Shown in pieces: positions 23,401-35,600 of a DNA stretch of 64,000 bases. The notes below the pieces were generated by a model. It was not told where the DNA came from. It worked only from the letters and a program-made list of their open reading frames with translations, and searched no databases. Location: positions 458,017 through 522,016 of the forward strand of contig JAVSML010024335.1 of the NCBI GenBank assembly GCA_038503035.1, written 5' to 3'. This DNA comes from Crocodylus rhombifer. Its lineage: Eukaryota > Chordata > Crocodylia > Crocodylidae. Numbering within the stretch: position 1 is the first letter of the stretch; the number at the start of each line of letters is the position of its first letter. A program made the position numbers and the translations under genes.

Positions 23401-23960
23401 TATTGAATCCCAGTCCCTTCCCTATCTTAAATTCCAGCCTCATTCCCTCTCTCTCTCAGCTCCAGTCCCCACCTCTCCGCTACTTTCCTGATCTCCTCCC
23501 AATTCTGTCTCCCCTTTTCTGTCACCTTTCAGCCTCTCCTTGCTTTCCTGCTGTCCCTGCTGCCTTTCAGGCTCCCATTTCCCTGTGACTTTCTTCTGCC
23601 TTTTTCTGCTTTCCCGCTGCTCTGCTGCCTTTCAGTCTCTCCTGCTGCTTTTTCTGTGATTTTCTGCTGTCCATCTCTCTGCTTTCAGGCTTCCCCTGTA
23701 CCTTCTGTTGTCATCCCCCCTGCAGCTTCCCAGCTCCTTGTGGCTGTCCTGCAGTTTTATCCAACAGCTGGAGACTTTCTCCAGCTTCCAGCACCTACTG
23801 TCACTCCCTGCAACTTCTCTAGCTGCCCCGGAGCCATCCTCTGGCTCCCCACACCCAGAGCCCCTCTTTAACACCCACACTTTCCCTTAGTCCCATTTTC
23901 CCCCTCCCCACCTACCTTTTTGCTCCCCCGTAGCTCTGGCTCCAGTCCCAGCCTCTGTGC
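23400..23960 (+). repeat. Polypyrimidine-rich tract
   Basis: About 560 bp in which the + strand is very largely C and T, built from irregular repeats of words such as CTTTCAGCCTCTCC and CTGCTGCTTT. The open frames here, rich in Pro/Ser/Leu, follow from that composition. Such purine/pyrimidine asymmetry can form triplex DNA. It looks like an expanded degenerate minisatellite. Confidence 0.7.
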
Positions 23961-24204
23961 TGGCATGCTCCCCTGTTCTGCAGGCTTTGGGCATTATCTT
24001 TTAATCAATTAAGATCAATTAACCTAAAGTTACCCCCGAGCCTCAGTTCTTCAGCCTAGGCCCCACTAGACTACTGGATCTAATCCCAATCCTGCTAACT
24101 TTCACTCCCAGCAACTTTCGCTCCCTACACTTCTACTTTCTTACCTTAACCTTTCCCCAGGTATCCCAAGTACACCAAGCACATGCATACATACAGACAC
24201 ATCA

Positions 24205-24325
24205 CAACACCCAACTTAGGAACTCACCTGTGTGTATGTGTAGATGGGTGGTATGTGTGTGAATTAGTGAATACACACACACATAGATATCATTGTGTGT
24301 GTGTGTGGTATATGAATTAGTAATC
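24205..24325. repeat. Interrupted TG/CA repeats
   Basis: Successive GTGTGTATGTGT, ACACACACACAT and TGTGTGTGTGTGG tracts with short spacers make up a compound dinucleotide repeat region. Confidence 0.8.
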
Positions 24326-24699
24326 CACATATGTGTATTGGATATGCAGGTGTTGGTATCTGAGTCTGTCTAAATTTGGTGTGTGTAGTGTATATGGGCT
24401 TAAACTGGTGATAGGAGTGCATGAACCTAGACTGGCTATTTTGAACGTGCGTGTTTCTGAGTTGCTAGTGTGAGTGGGTATGCCTAGTATGGGTGTATGC
24501 ACCTAGTGAGTATATGTGTGCTTAATTTATTTTTATGTGTGCATGTGCAATTGTAAACCACTCCCTCCTGTCTAACAGCGCAATATTGAGATCCTGAGCG
24601 TTGGCCTGACCCCTCAGGGCAACAACTTCACAGTAAACTATGCCAATGTTCAGTTAAGTGTCTCATGTAGATGTGCCCACTATGTAATTTAGTTTAGGT

Positions 24700-27600
24700 T
24701 GCTTAAATATCCCAGAACACCACTCAACAATTTGCTGAAGGAAAAAATGAAAGTATGTGTACAGAGCAGAAATGCCTGTTATTTTCCTCTGCAGAATATC
24801 ATTAGTACCAGCTATGAGGAAAGGCCAGGCAGCAGCAGCCGTGACAGTCCTCAGAGGAGCAGCCACAGGCACCGCTGAAGTAGTTGGGGCAGGCACAGGG
24901 TGTCGGATGGAGGAGGAGGAGTCACACAGGGGGAAGCTCACAGCACATTTCTGTTTGTCTTGCAGCACACTACTGTGCTGCAGCATAAACTTGGGAATCA
25001 CTGCATTAATGAAACAGCCCTGTTAAAAATCTGTCTGTATCTCCTATTATGATCTTTGACCACTTAGTTTGAATGGCTTGTTCTGTTTCTTTAATAAGCA
25101 ATATAAGTTTGTTAAAAAGCCTGTAATATTATTAAGAACAATATTCAGTTATGTTACTTAAGAGTGAAAAATATAAAGCAGATGTGTTTTATGTATTAAA
25201 CGTGGTTTGTTATTAAGAAGACAATGCTTTTTGATTGTGTTACAATGGTCAACCATTTCCCCTTACCTAAACCAACCATCATCATAATAGAGGATCATAA
25301 TATAGGATCATAGGAAAGTAGTGCTGAAGGGACCTCAAAAGTCATCTTGTCCAGTCTCCTACTCAAGGAATCGTTCCAGCCAAGTGTCTGTCTAGGTTAA
25401 TACTGAAAATTTCCAAGGATGGAAATTCCAGATTTTTTTTTTTTTAGGTAGCCTGTTCCAATGCTTGACCACCCTCAGAGCCAGAAAGTTCCTCTTTATC
25501 TCCAACCTAAGTTTCCCCTGCTGAAGCTTGATGCCATTGCTCCTAGTTTTGTCCCCCATGGCCACAGAGAAAAGCCCATTTCTATGTGTTCAAGTTACTT
25601 GGACGTGTATGTTCAATAGGCAGGGATTATGAATAAAATATATTGTTATTTGTAAGGGTACTTATAATTTGTTAAATCCATATAGCTAGGTTCTGAAAAA
25701 GACTACAAGCAAACATTGTCTCATTATAACTTCATCAATTTATTGTGGAAATAATTCTCAATCATTTCAAACAAAAATACCAGCATCCTTTTTTGAAAAC
25801 ATCTTTGTCTGTAGGAAGTTGGTTACTTACGAAAATAGAAAGGTAATGAATTTGTAGACATCTCTGATGGATTTAAAAGGGTGTCACTTCCAAGGAACGG
25901 TTTCTGATGGATTAGATAGGTTAAAGTTATACAGGCTCCCATCTTTCATTAATATGAACAAAGCCGAAGAGCTTGGTCCTTCAGACTAGATAGATTAAGT
26001 CTCAGGAGATGACAAATTAGTAGTGGTAACTATTTTTTGGGAGTCTATCATACTCTACACTGCCAGGGGTGACCATTGTGAAAAGATGCCCCATGCATTT
26101 GCTCCACTCTAGGCATGTTAAATGCCAAAAATGTAATATAGCTCCTGTTTGGCATATGCCAAGGATACACCCAGCACTCTTCTCAGGCTCTTGGCCATTG
26201 GCATATTTATTACCACGAAGTGAGTGTTGCTTCAATGGCAGCTATATTACATTTCTTCAAAGATTGCCTGCAGAGACTGGGAGTGAGCAAACAGGGAGAA
26301 TTTTCATAGTGCTGTTCTTTATCATAGTCAAAGGCAGCATGGACATAACTCTAGCTGTCACATTTTAATGCATTTATTTTGCTTACCTTAAAGCCATTTA
26401 ATGTTGTAAGAATGCCTCCTATGAACTGTGTGTGCAAAACTTTGGTACTATCAGTTAAAATTAGATGGGGACCCCCTGAGATGGAATGTCCACCAGGAAG
26501 AAAGTTATACATTTTTGTACTAAATGGTAGAAACTGGAGAGGCTCTGGGAATAGGATCAGACATCCATAATCTATGCCAGAGCATGTTAAAAAAAGAATA
26601 AAGCAACAACAGCGGAAATTGGAACCAACATGCCATCTAATATGGAGTGAACCAAACAGGTGATTGGGGGACATCCTAGCCAGACCCCTTAATCAGCTAT
26701 TTCATATTTCTTCAATTCTCAGCATATTCTGCTGGACAAAGCCAAAGAGTCTGGTAAAGACAGCTCTCACATATTGGAATAAACAGTTCTTTGGGAGGAA
26801 CTTAAGGTGGAGAATGTGTGAGAGCTTCTGCAGGTTACTGAGCTTCTGCAGGTCCGGAGGATTTCAAGTTAACACGTACCATTTGCACAAGCTGTAGATT
26901 TGGCACAGCCACTGGCTTTTAACACATGACATAATTAACACTTCTGAAGTGATTCATGTATATAGACACTGTGATATGATACATGCATCTCCTTTCCAAG
27001 ATGCACTCAGCACCTTATAAAATATAGCCATACAAGACAAATTTGGAGTCTTAGGAGCCTATTTTCAAAAGCACCCCTATCAAGAGCATACTATAGACTA
27101 GTAATGCATTTTTAAACACATCTTGCCTGATTGTCTGTGTAATAAAACTATCTGGAAAAGATTGGTTTGGAAACTTAAATTGGCCAGTGCTTGATCGGTT
27201 TTCAAATGGTCTTCATTGTACTAAATTCTAACTTTTTATCACAAACCAGAGAAACATCTCTCCCTACCAAAAATCAATTAGATGTTAAGTTCCAACTTTC
27301 ACATCAGACTGTCTTTATTTTATGAATTCAAAAAACAGACTTTCAAATAGGAAAAGTATAATAGTTGATACTCCTTCAGTACAAGATGACTTTAACTGTT
27401 TTCCTTCTGCTTCTTGGACTGAAACAAAGTGTAGAAGAACTGCATCTGAAAGAATGAATTTATAAGAAAGTTATCTGTATTTGAAAATAGGGTAGCAAGC
27501 AAAATCAGACATCATTCTAAGCTTTCGTTTGAAGTGCAAGCTATATTATGTAAAAATATGGTAATTAAAGTGTATTTAATAAATGATCTTACATAGGAAA

Positions 27601-28340
27601 AATAAATTTTCATGCCGTTAGGTTTCTAGCTCTAAATGCACACATACCAAGGAAATTTATCTAAGGAAAGAGTATATATTACTAGAATGATGATTTGTTA
27701 TGTATACACTTGAATTACTTGTCAAACATTATCTTGCCCTGTCTCATATATCTTTCCTGAATATGCTGTATCTTTACATTATGCATACATGATATACAGT
27801 AAATATAGAGAGAAAAAAATATGTGTTCCTGCAGATTTCTATGTTTTATAACAAAATTAGGATTCCTTGATTCTCATTGCCAAATAAGGAGTAACAAAAT
27901 AAATATTCTGCATTAATTCATGGGTGTGTGTGTGAGGTTTTTTTTCCTAAAGGAAGTGGTAGGAAAGACTGACCTCAAGAAATCATTGATTTTGAGGTCT
28001 GAAAACTGTGGTTTGTTTTTTTTTTTAATCTGAAATGTGGCGGCAGACTGCAGTGGCTGGAGAAAATCCTTGGTAGTAGCTGCACAGTATAGTGAAGATG
28101 ACAGATAGAAAAACTTTAAGGATTAATATGATGTTTTGTTTTTTCCCAAATACAGTTTCTGGACAGTGCTGAAAGAAATCCACAGCTCATGGCTACAATG
28201 AAACTACTAAGGCCTCCCAAATCAGTCCCTGCCCTTGTAAATCACTGGTGATGAGGAAGGATTTCTCTTTCACCTAGTGCTGGACTTACACTGATGCCTT
28301 CATTTAAAAAAAGTCTGTAGATAAAAACCCACCTGCGGAA
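24700..28340. other. Intergenic DNA, no gene seen
   Basis: Apart from the CR1 relic at 25285-25560 no transposon with definable ends and no exon was found. Most of the stretch is AT-rich unique-looking DNA. Confidence 0.5.
25285..25560 (-). mobile_element. CR1 LINE fragment, old, minus strand
   Basis: The + strand carries the complement of a CR1 3' end: repeated AGGATCATAATATAGGATCATAG, then GGGACCTCAAAAGTCATCTTGTCCAGTC. It continues into the complement of the RT C-terminal region (CAGCCTGTTCC, AGTTCCTCTTTATCTCCAACCTAAGTTTCC-like blocks) with a T12 run inside. Heavily mutated; no open frame. Confidence 0.8.
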
Positions 28341-28345
28341 CCTGG

Positions 28346-28491
28346 TTCTGTGTGTCTTATGTGAAGCCCAACCCAGCCAAAAAATTAAGATCTGTTTTCC
28401 TGCATAACCATACAAGTTGGAGCTATGTGTCTGCAAATGCATATGCATGTGTAATTTCCTATCCTTTGATGAAAACTTCTCATATATTGAG
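28346..28491 (+). repeat. Inverted-pair repeat, left copy
   Basis: About 146 bp that reappears in reverse complement at 30751-30894 with high similarity. Shared words include AAATTAAGATCTGTTT, ACAAGTTGGAGCTATGTGTC and ATGTGTAATTTCCTATC. The similarity stops sharply on both sides. I do not recognise the family and it has no coding potential. Confidence 0.85.
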
Positions 28492-28544
28492 AATTGCACT
28501 GACAGTCATACATGGAAAACTTGCTTCTTTTGGATGCTGTATCT

Positions 28545-29406
28545 CAGGGGTGGGCAAAATATGGCTTGCAAGCCAGATGTGACCCACCAAGGGATACTAT
28601 CCAGCCCATAAGAGGTCCCTTGGCCCTGCTTGGCCTAGACCCAGGGGGCAGCCAAGGCTGTGGTATGGGCATCCAGTTCTGCCAGACCTGGGTGTGCAGC
28701 AGGGCTGGAGTAGCACTGTGGTCAGACTCTCCTGCCTGGCAGCCGCAGCAGCAGTGGCTCCTTCTGGCTGCTGCTGCCCAGTATTGCTGCCACTGCCAGC
28801 CCCACTGCCTGGGTACCAATGCCCATCTGTCCTGTACCCACTGCTGGCAGTGCCACATGGAGTGGGTGGGCAGGCAAGGTCTCCAAGGAGACTGGCTTGG
28901 GATTCTCACAGGCAGGGTGTACTCGGCTGGGTGGATGGGATGGGACAACAGACAGTGGGGACCAGCATCTGGGAGCAGGACAGGCAGGAAGGGGCAGAGA
29001 TGGGGCTGGAGCCACGATGGCATGGTGGTGGCAGTGCGGTCCCATGCTGGGAGCAGATTGCGACTGTGCTCTAGACCACTGCCTCATGATCCCAACCCTG
29101 GCCTACTCCTAGACACTACTCCACACCCCCCTGCAGCCCCATCCCATTCACTCAGCTGCATGCACCCTGCCTGCAGGGGTCCTGGGCCAATCTCCATAGA
29201 AACCTTGCCCACCCACCCGCTTCATTCAGCACCCCCAGACTACTGGACTAATCCATCACTTAGGGACATTTGGGGAGCTGTTGCAGGCCAGGGGAGGGGT
29301 GCTGATCCAGTCCGGTGCTGGAAGAAGGGGAGGGTGCTGACCTGGCCTGCAACAGCTCACCAAAACTCCTTAAGTGACCCTCCAGCCTAAATAATTGCCC
29401 ACCCCG
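28545..29406. mobile_element. hAT-like element with CAGGGGTGGGCAA ends, about 862 bp, copy 1
   Basis: The left end CAGGGGTGGGCAAAAT is mirrored by TTGCCCACCCCG at the right end. The interior is GC-rich with long spurious frames on both strands (up to 292 codons on +) that resemble no known protein. A related element of the same approximate length is at 53725-54586, and a short internally deleted relative with a target duplication is at 50101-50288. CAGGGGT...GGGCAA termini are typical of non-autonomous hAT transposons. Confidence 0.75.
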
Positions 29407-32400
29407 ATGCAGCCATTAGCCGGTACCACTATGGACAGCTTTGTTTTGGGTCAGGAGGAACTAGAAAACACAATGGGAAACCAACATTTTCTTTCTGTTC
29501 TGATCTGTCATGATTCATTGGTCATTTCTCATTAAGCTTTCCTGTAAAATACTCAGAGTATAAACAACATTTTAATCTGAATCTGAATCTTAATAGTGAA
29601 GAGCTGTGTAAAGTTATTATATTGTGAAATAAAACTTACAACACGTAGCAAAATAAATGTAGCTGATGGATCAGTTTTTTGCTTTTAATATTACCTCGCT
29701 GTAGCATTGAAAGAGGAAGCATACCAAATCTCTCTCTGCCATCCTTGCTAACTCAGAAATTGTTTAATAAATTCAGGTACCCAAAAGGTCTTCCAGCAAA
29801 ATTTAGGCTAACTTTGAGAGGAAGCAAATTTTTACCCACTGGAGGCATGCATGCATTTCCCATTACTATCCCTTTCATGGTAATATGATCATTCATCTAT
29901 CACCCACCATTTAATAGTTATATTCTCAGCAAACCCTTGAAGAAAAAAGTGGGGGTTACTCAGGAAAGAGCATCCAAAGGTGTTAATGTTTCTTCCAAAG
30001 TAGTATTAATTTACTGCCCCCCTAATGACTTTTCTTTCTTTTCAGTGTTCATAGAGGGGAACAGGAGCTGACATTTGGCTAAGAGGCTTTTGTTTTTGCA
30101 GATGGTCCAACTTCACAAGAAGAGAGTTTGCAAGAACTGAAGAGTAACCTGTGTAACTTCCTCTCTCTCTCTTTCTCTCTCTTTTTTGTGGCTTCTCCTT
30201 GGTCACCATCTGCAATTGTTCACCAGAGAATGCAGCAGGCAGCCCCGGTTGCCATTTTCTTAAGCTATCTATTGATGGCAGGATAGACAAATGATCACAT
30301 TGCTCAAGAGGTGGCTGTCAGCTTCCAGAGCAGCATTTGTAAACACCTACTGCATTTCTCAGGAAGGGCTCAGTCATTATAATGCCCAAATAAATCATTC
30401 ATACAGTAAAAAGTGAGAAAACCAGGCGATAATTCTTTCACTGCATTGTGCAGCATGTCAGTTGCATTGGTTGTTCCTAATGTCACAGGTGTCTCTGATG
30501 TCATTAGGATGAAAACTGCTAAATGAGGAGAAGTCAGTCCTGCGTCCTTCAAAAATGTGTAATGAGCAATTTAATTTGCTTCACAGAAGTGTCTGCCAAA
30601 AGAGGTGTCTTTCTCCTCTGAGGAAATATTTACTCCGAATTTCACATTGAACAATGCTTTCAAACCCGCCTGAGATTTGTCTTCCTCAGTTTGGACCTTT
30701 GATTCTGGATGTAAAACAAAATCTATAGCTCAGTCTTTTGTGAACTAAGACTCAATATCTGAGCATTTTTCATAAAAAGATAGGAAATTACACATGTATA
30801 TACTTTTGCAGACACATAGCTCCAACTTGTATGTGTATGCAGGGAAACAGATCTTAATTTTTGGCTGAGTTGTGCTTCACACAAGACACACAATCTACTT
30901 TTATGCTTGTTGAGTCCTCAAGCCAACTCTGCTTTGTGCCAGCTACCCACAGTGCTGATATGGCACTGGTGCAAGAATGAGTCATCCATGCTGTCTGCAC
31001 TGAGGGCTAAGAAAAAGGTGACATAAGATGGTACTATATATCACTCTGAGTTTGCCCCAGACCAACCCTGAAAGGCAATTAGGTTAGTTATAAAGGTTGC
31101 TTTGTAGCATAAAGGTATGATGGTAGGGACACCACTCATATATGCAGAGCTTTACAAGTGTGAACCTCAATCTTTAGTATAGTTTCCCTTGTGTAGCAAG
31201 AGGTAGATGGAGTTCTTTTTCCTAGAAAATAATGGTAAAAAGATCTGAAGTCTCAAGGGGTTTGAACAAAGAAAAATGGGCAGTTCATGAACAAGTTTGT
31301 TCATTTTTAATTCAGCATTAGAAATAAATTATTTCTTTGACCTTAAAAAATATCTCACCTCTTCCCCTTACATAAGATGCTACACAGGCCATTTCTCTGC
31401 AAGATAAATGTGGAGAGTGGGAGGTGGGTAGGGGGAAGATAGGCACCTTTTATCTTGAGAAATTAACAGTTTCCACATTAGCCACCTTTAGCATTTTAGT
31501 ATCTGCAAATACTGGACACTTAACAGGAATTCTGTAGGCACACTGTATTCAGAGTGATGCTCTGGAAAGACTAGCCTAAATATATTTTCAAATAGGGGTC
31601 TTGTTCCAAAAATTCCCTCTCACGAACTGTTCTGCAAACATTTAAGCATCTCATGCACTTTCAGTAGGTAGACAAAGAAATCATCGCCTCTCAGTAGTAT
31701 TCCCTAAATGACTCAGAAGCATTATCTTTCATTGCCATGTTAATGGCATTCCATTAAGCAACAGAATTAGTAGTTTCACTCTTTAACTTTGCTATCCAAA
31801 AGCTTCACATTTAGACCACGTAGAGTAGACCATTTAAAACCATTTCCCAGCGTCAATTCATTTCTTCTTACCAAATTTCCAAAGTGTTTATCTAGTTATG
31901 CACAGAGAGATTGTGCTGCCAGCAAAACCTTTCCAAGATCAATATTTTCATTACTCTCATGAGATCCTTGTCATCCCAGGGAAATTCATTTCTTGACTCT
32001 ATGCCTAGCTCTCTTTCCTAACCCTGGCCCAAGTCAGTTAAAGCTGTCATCCTAATGAATTGTCCATTCAGAGGCCATTTTCATTTAGAACACAATTGTT
32101 TACAAACTTCAGTCTTCAAAATCCAGAATCTGGTGGCCTAAAGCCTGGCTCTTATTTTCTTGAGAGGGGAGGAAATGCTTTTTGACATAATACTTTCATC
32201 TATTATTACTAATAAAAAGAATCATCTGCTTCAAAGTTTTGAGACCCGCAGAGCAAAGGGGCACTCTGCTTCCTTCTTGGAAATTCCAGGTCAAAAGATT
32301 AAGAGAACACAAGGAGAAAAAAAGATTTGAAACTTTAACAGGATCTAGGTGAAAATCTGCCCCCAGGACTTTTCCATAGCTTATGTAGGAGTGAACACAT

Positions 32401-32855
32401 AAACAGAGGCATCCACATCTTCATTGCCTGTTATAGTCCATGAAACTTTCTCTTCCCCTTCTTCCACATGCAAATAATGCATTTATATATATTTTTAAGC
32501 GAGAGATCACCTAACTGCTCTGAATACCCTGCTCACATACAAGCCCTCTATGCAAATACCTCACCTTTCTAGGAACTCTCAAACAAGAATCATTTGCAGC
32601 ATTGTGATGAGGGATGTTATATAGCTTGCTATATATAGCAGCAGACCTGGGAGAAGGGTTAGGGATATGGTTGCACCCTCCTTTGGATTCCAGCTCCATT
32701 GACAGTCACGTTTGTATTCAGGTGGAGCTGAGGGAATTAACTGACTTCACGGTTCATGATTCCCTACTCTATTTCTGCTGATCTCTGCACTCCATAGGTG
32801 TTAAATCCTTTGATCTTCCTCTGAACTACAACTATCCCACCTGTTATCCACATGT
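29407..32855. other. Intergenic DNA, no gene seen
   Basis: Apart from the right copy of the inverted pair at 30751-30894 nothing was recognised. A (CT)n tract lies at 30157-30184. Confidence 0.5.
30751..30894 (-). repeat. Inverted-pair repeat, right copy
   Basis: Reverse-complement counterpart of 28346-28491, about 2.3 kb away. The arms would allow a long-range stem if the region were transcribed, or could be two independent insertions of an unnamed short element. Confidence 0.85.
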
Positions 32856-32869
32856 AATGTTTCTCTGTT

Positions 32870-33780
32870 CACCCCACAGGATGCCCAGTAAAGGTGGGCT
32901 GCCATTTAGGAACCGGTTCCTAGGTAGCTTTGTTCCTAGGGGCAAAGGCATAAGTTACTACACTGACCCTTTCCTAGGTTATTCATTGCAGCAGATGACA
33001 ATCAGGGGAAGAGAGGAATTGGTTTTCCTGGGCCTGGGCACTGCCAGCAGCTGAAGCAAGTTCTCCCCAGATGTCTGTTTCTGTGTTGGAGGTGGAGGGC
33101 AGTGGAAGCCACTTACGGACCTGCTGTGATGAGGGCAGGGGAGAAGCAATCAGGGGCAGAGCTGTAACTGCCCCCTGCTGCCCTTGCTCCTCCCCTCACA
33201 TCAGGGAAAAGATTCCCAGAGGTCCTGAGGGGGTGAATGGAAGTCATGAGCACCAGAGGCCTGTGGGAGCATGACCGGCAGATGATATTTGGGGCTGAGC
33301 AGGGTGGTGGGGATCTGTGGGGGTGAAATGGAGTGTAAGAGGATTGGGAGAAAAAGGGATCATGGGCAAAGGAGGCCTGGGGGCTAGAGGGGTGGTGTGA
33401 GGAGCTCTGAGGTTTGGATGCTCAGGAGGGCTGGGGGGGCTCACTGTGGTGTCAGTGAAGTGAGAAAGGGTCCAGGGGCTGGAGCATGGTAGGAACAAAT
33501 CTTTGCAGGATGCACTGGATTTGTGGGAGCAGTTAGGGGACAGAGTAGGAGTGGGGCTGAGCATGAGGATATATGGGACAACAGGGAACAGAGTTAACCA
33601 AGGGACATTTGACGTGGCCAGAGCAACGCATAGAAGGAGCACTTTGGGGCTATGGTGAAGTGTCAGGGTGACTCGTAGGGGGTACAGGGAACTGTTGTGT
33701 TCATGGCCAGGCCGGTGGGGGGTGAATAACAGCTATACCTTACTGGTATCACGTCCCTGCCCCTCCCTGGAGGTAGCAGT
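32870..33780. other. GC- and G-rich block of unknown origin
   Basis: A 0.9-kb block clearly richer in G+C than its AT-rich surroundings, with G-rich runs on the + strand (GGGGG, GGTGGGGGG) from 33090 to 33730 and repeated CCTAGG words at its left end. A 132-codon minus-strand frame is Pro/Ser/Thr-rich and resembles a composition artefact. It could be the interior of a DNA transposon, but I found no terminal repeats. Confidence 0.35.
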
Positions 33781-34235
33781 TACCCCTGCAGATTCAGTTA
33801 TACTAGTTTTTGCTTTGCTCACAAACTGAACAATACACTCCTAGGCCCCTAACATACTAGTTAAGTTTCTAGTTTCTTTTTAATTGGAGAAAAATATGGA
33901 TTGTGTTACGGGAGAATGTACCATACCACCTGCATCCCTCTTTCCAAAACCCATGGGCGTGTATGTGGTATTCCTGAAAATGTTAAGATTCTGGCTTCCT
34001 CTCTCACCTTTCCATTTATCTTATAATTTCTGCAAGTGCAAGTAGTGCAATTAAGCACTTCCACTTTTGTTCTGTAACAATGATTTCCTTTTCCTATTCA
34101 AAAGGTGAAAGGACACCATTTTAGAAGGATCCTTATTAAGTCAAGCACATATATAGTTCTGTAAAGAGTGTAATAAAGGATGAAAAAATTAAGACAAACA
34201 TTACATGTTTACAAGTAATGGATATATATTTGCCA

Positions 34236-34328
34236 ACAGTGCTGACCCCAGCACCCTTTCCTGCCTAGGCAGGGAGTCAGACTCAATGATCTGTTGAGGT
34301 CCCTTCCGACCTTAGCATCTGGCATCTA
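34236..34328 (+). mobile_element. CR1 LINE 3' end relic
   Basis: The + strand reads CTTTCCTGCCTAGGCAGGGAGTCAGACTCAATGATCTGTTGAGGTCCCTTCCGACC-like sequence followed by a short ATCT-based tail. This is the standard terminal part of a CR1 3' UTR. Only about 90 bp remain. Confidence 0.85.
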
Positions 34329-34329
34329 T

Positions 34330-35600
34330 AAGAAATGGTATTAATGGTGTTAAAAGGGTATAAGCCATTAATGTCAATTAGAGCACCCGTGCACAGAAGC
34401 TGCCAAAAACCTATCAATACAATCAAGTTGTATCTGAGAAATGGAGGCAGAGTTTCAAAATGGTGGGCCTGGAATCCCAAACCAAATCCAAATGATGGAA
34501 TATGATCCTGTGGCATGACTGTTTTAATTTTCTGTTTTTTCCTGGCCACATAGTTTAATACTGAATAGCCTCATTTTGTAAATTAGGTTAGTGCAATTCT
34601 TGCATGGTAATTTCATGCAAAAAAGAGTCTTGATATTGTTAGAAGTCATTATTTTTACTCCACAGCCCAAAGGCCCCTGAAGATACCAACTCATGTTGGA
34701 AAGCCACAGGAAGCCAGAACCATGGCCATGTGCCACCAAGTAGGCCCATGCAGATTATACAACATGGTTGTGATGATATCAGGAAACTGGACTTAATGAC
34801 ATAGAAGATCCCTGCTGGTCACATGCTTGTAGCCATGTTATCTGTGTTTAATAGGATTTTCCCATTGTGTCGAAGCCAAAACTTCAGAGGAAAGAACTTG
34901 ACAATATTCAGATGAACACTCTCTCCCAACTCATGGAATCTCAATGCATTTTTGTGCCTCTCAAGGGGAACTTAAACATAATTACTCAGAGCTCAGTGAC
35001 ATAGGTTTATTTTATGCAAATAAAATTTTACAGAAAAAATAAGCTCCTTTGGTCCACCAACCTGTTCTCCTGTCTATTACTATTAGCAAAGAAAACACAT
35101 CCAATAGTTTTGTTTACAGGAGAGCTAAAATCTCATGGATCCTGAACAACTAATTGGCTTTACAGGGAACAATTTCGTTACTAAAAGACCTCCAGAGGCC
35201 TGATCTTGCTTTCCTTTTGGGCTAGTTATATTAAGGCATTTACTGAAGGGTGTGATCCTAATGATCCAGTTAGTACTTACCATTACAAAATTAGTAATGA
35301 TATACTGGCAGATAATAGCAACTAAGTCCAATTATAGCAGAAGTGGCATGCTTGCCAGTGTCCTGGCTTCAAGTCCCAGAAACTTTCTCTATGCAGGTCA
35401 CTAATATAAAGGTAAGTATTTATTTTTTAAAGCCCTTTGAAACATGTACAAGACCCTGGGCTTCTAAACCCCATGTCGTAGTTTTAAACCTGTTGGGAAA
35501 GGTCAGAAAACAGCTAAGTGAAAAATGGTAGACTTCTTAAGGTTCTAATGATGCATGAGTTGCATAGTCATAGCTGTGAACCACAAAAATAGCACAAGCT
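34330..35600. other. Intergenic DNA upstream of GABRA6, no gene seen
   Basis: No exon, RNA gene or bounded repeat was found. Distal regulatory sequence for GABRA6 could lie here but nothing in the bases singles it out. Confidence 0.45.

Noticed and set aside
21092..24682. One 3.6-kb DNA element with the LTR-like segment nested inside
   Set aside because: The end at 24670-24682 (GATGTGCCCA) fits the terminal style, but a nearer right end at about 22245 is equally plausible, so the larger element is not claimed.
28512..29390. 292-codon open frame on the + strand
   Set aside because: It coincides with the GC-rich hAT-like element, frames are open on both strands, and the translation (many Trp/Gly/Pro/His) has no domain; the element's relative at 53.7 kb does not keep the same protein.
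33244..33642. 132-codon Pro/Ser/Thr-rich minus-strand frame
   Set aside because: Low-complexity translation of a G-rich block; no domain and no splice or promoter support.
1..35600. Exons of the neighbouring GABRB2 gene
   Set aside because: GABRB2 adjoins GABRA6 in other amniotes, so I looked for beta-subunit blocks (Cys-loop, TM segments) on both strands; none was seen.
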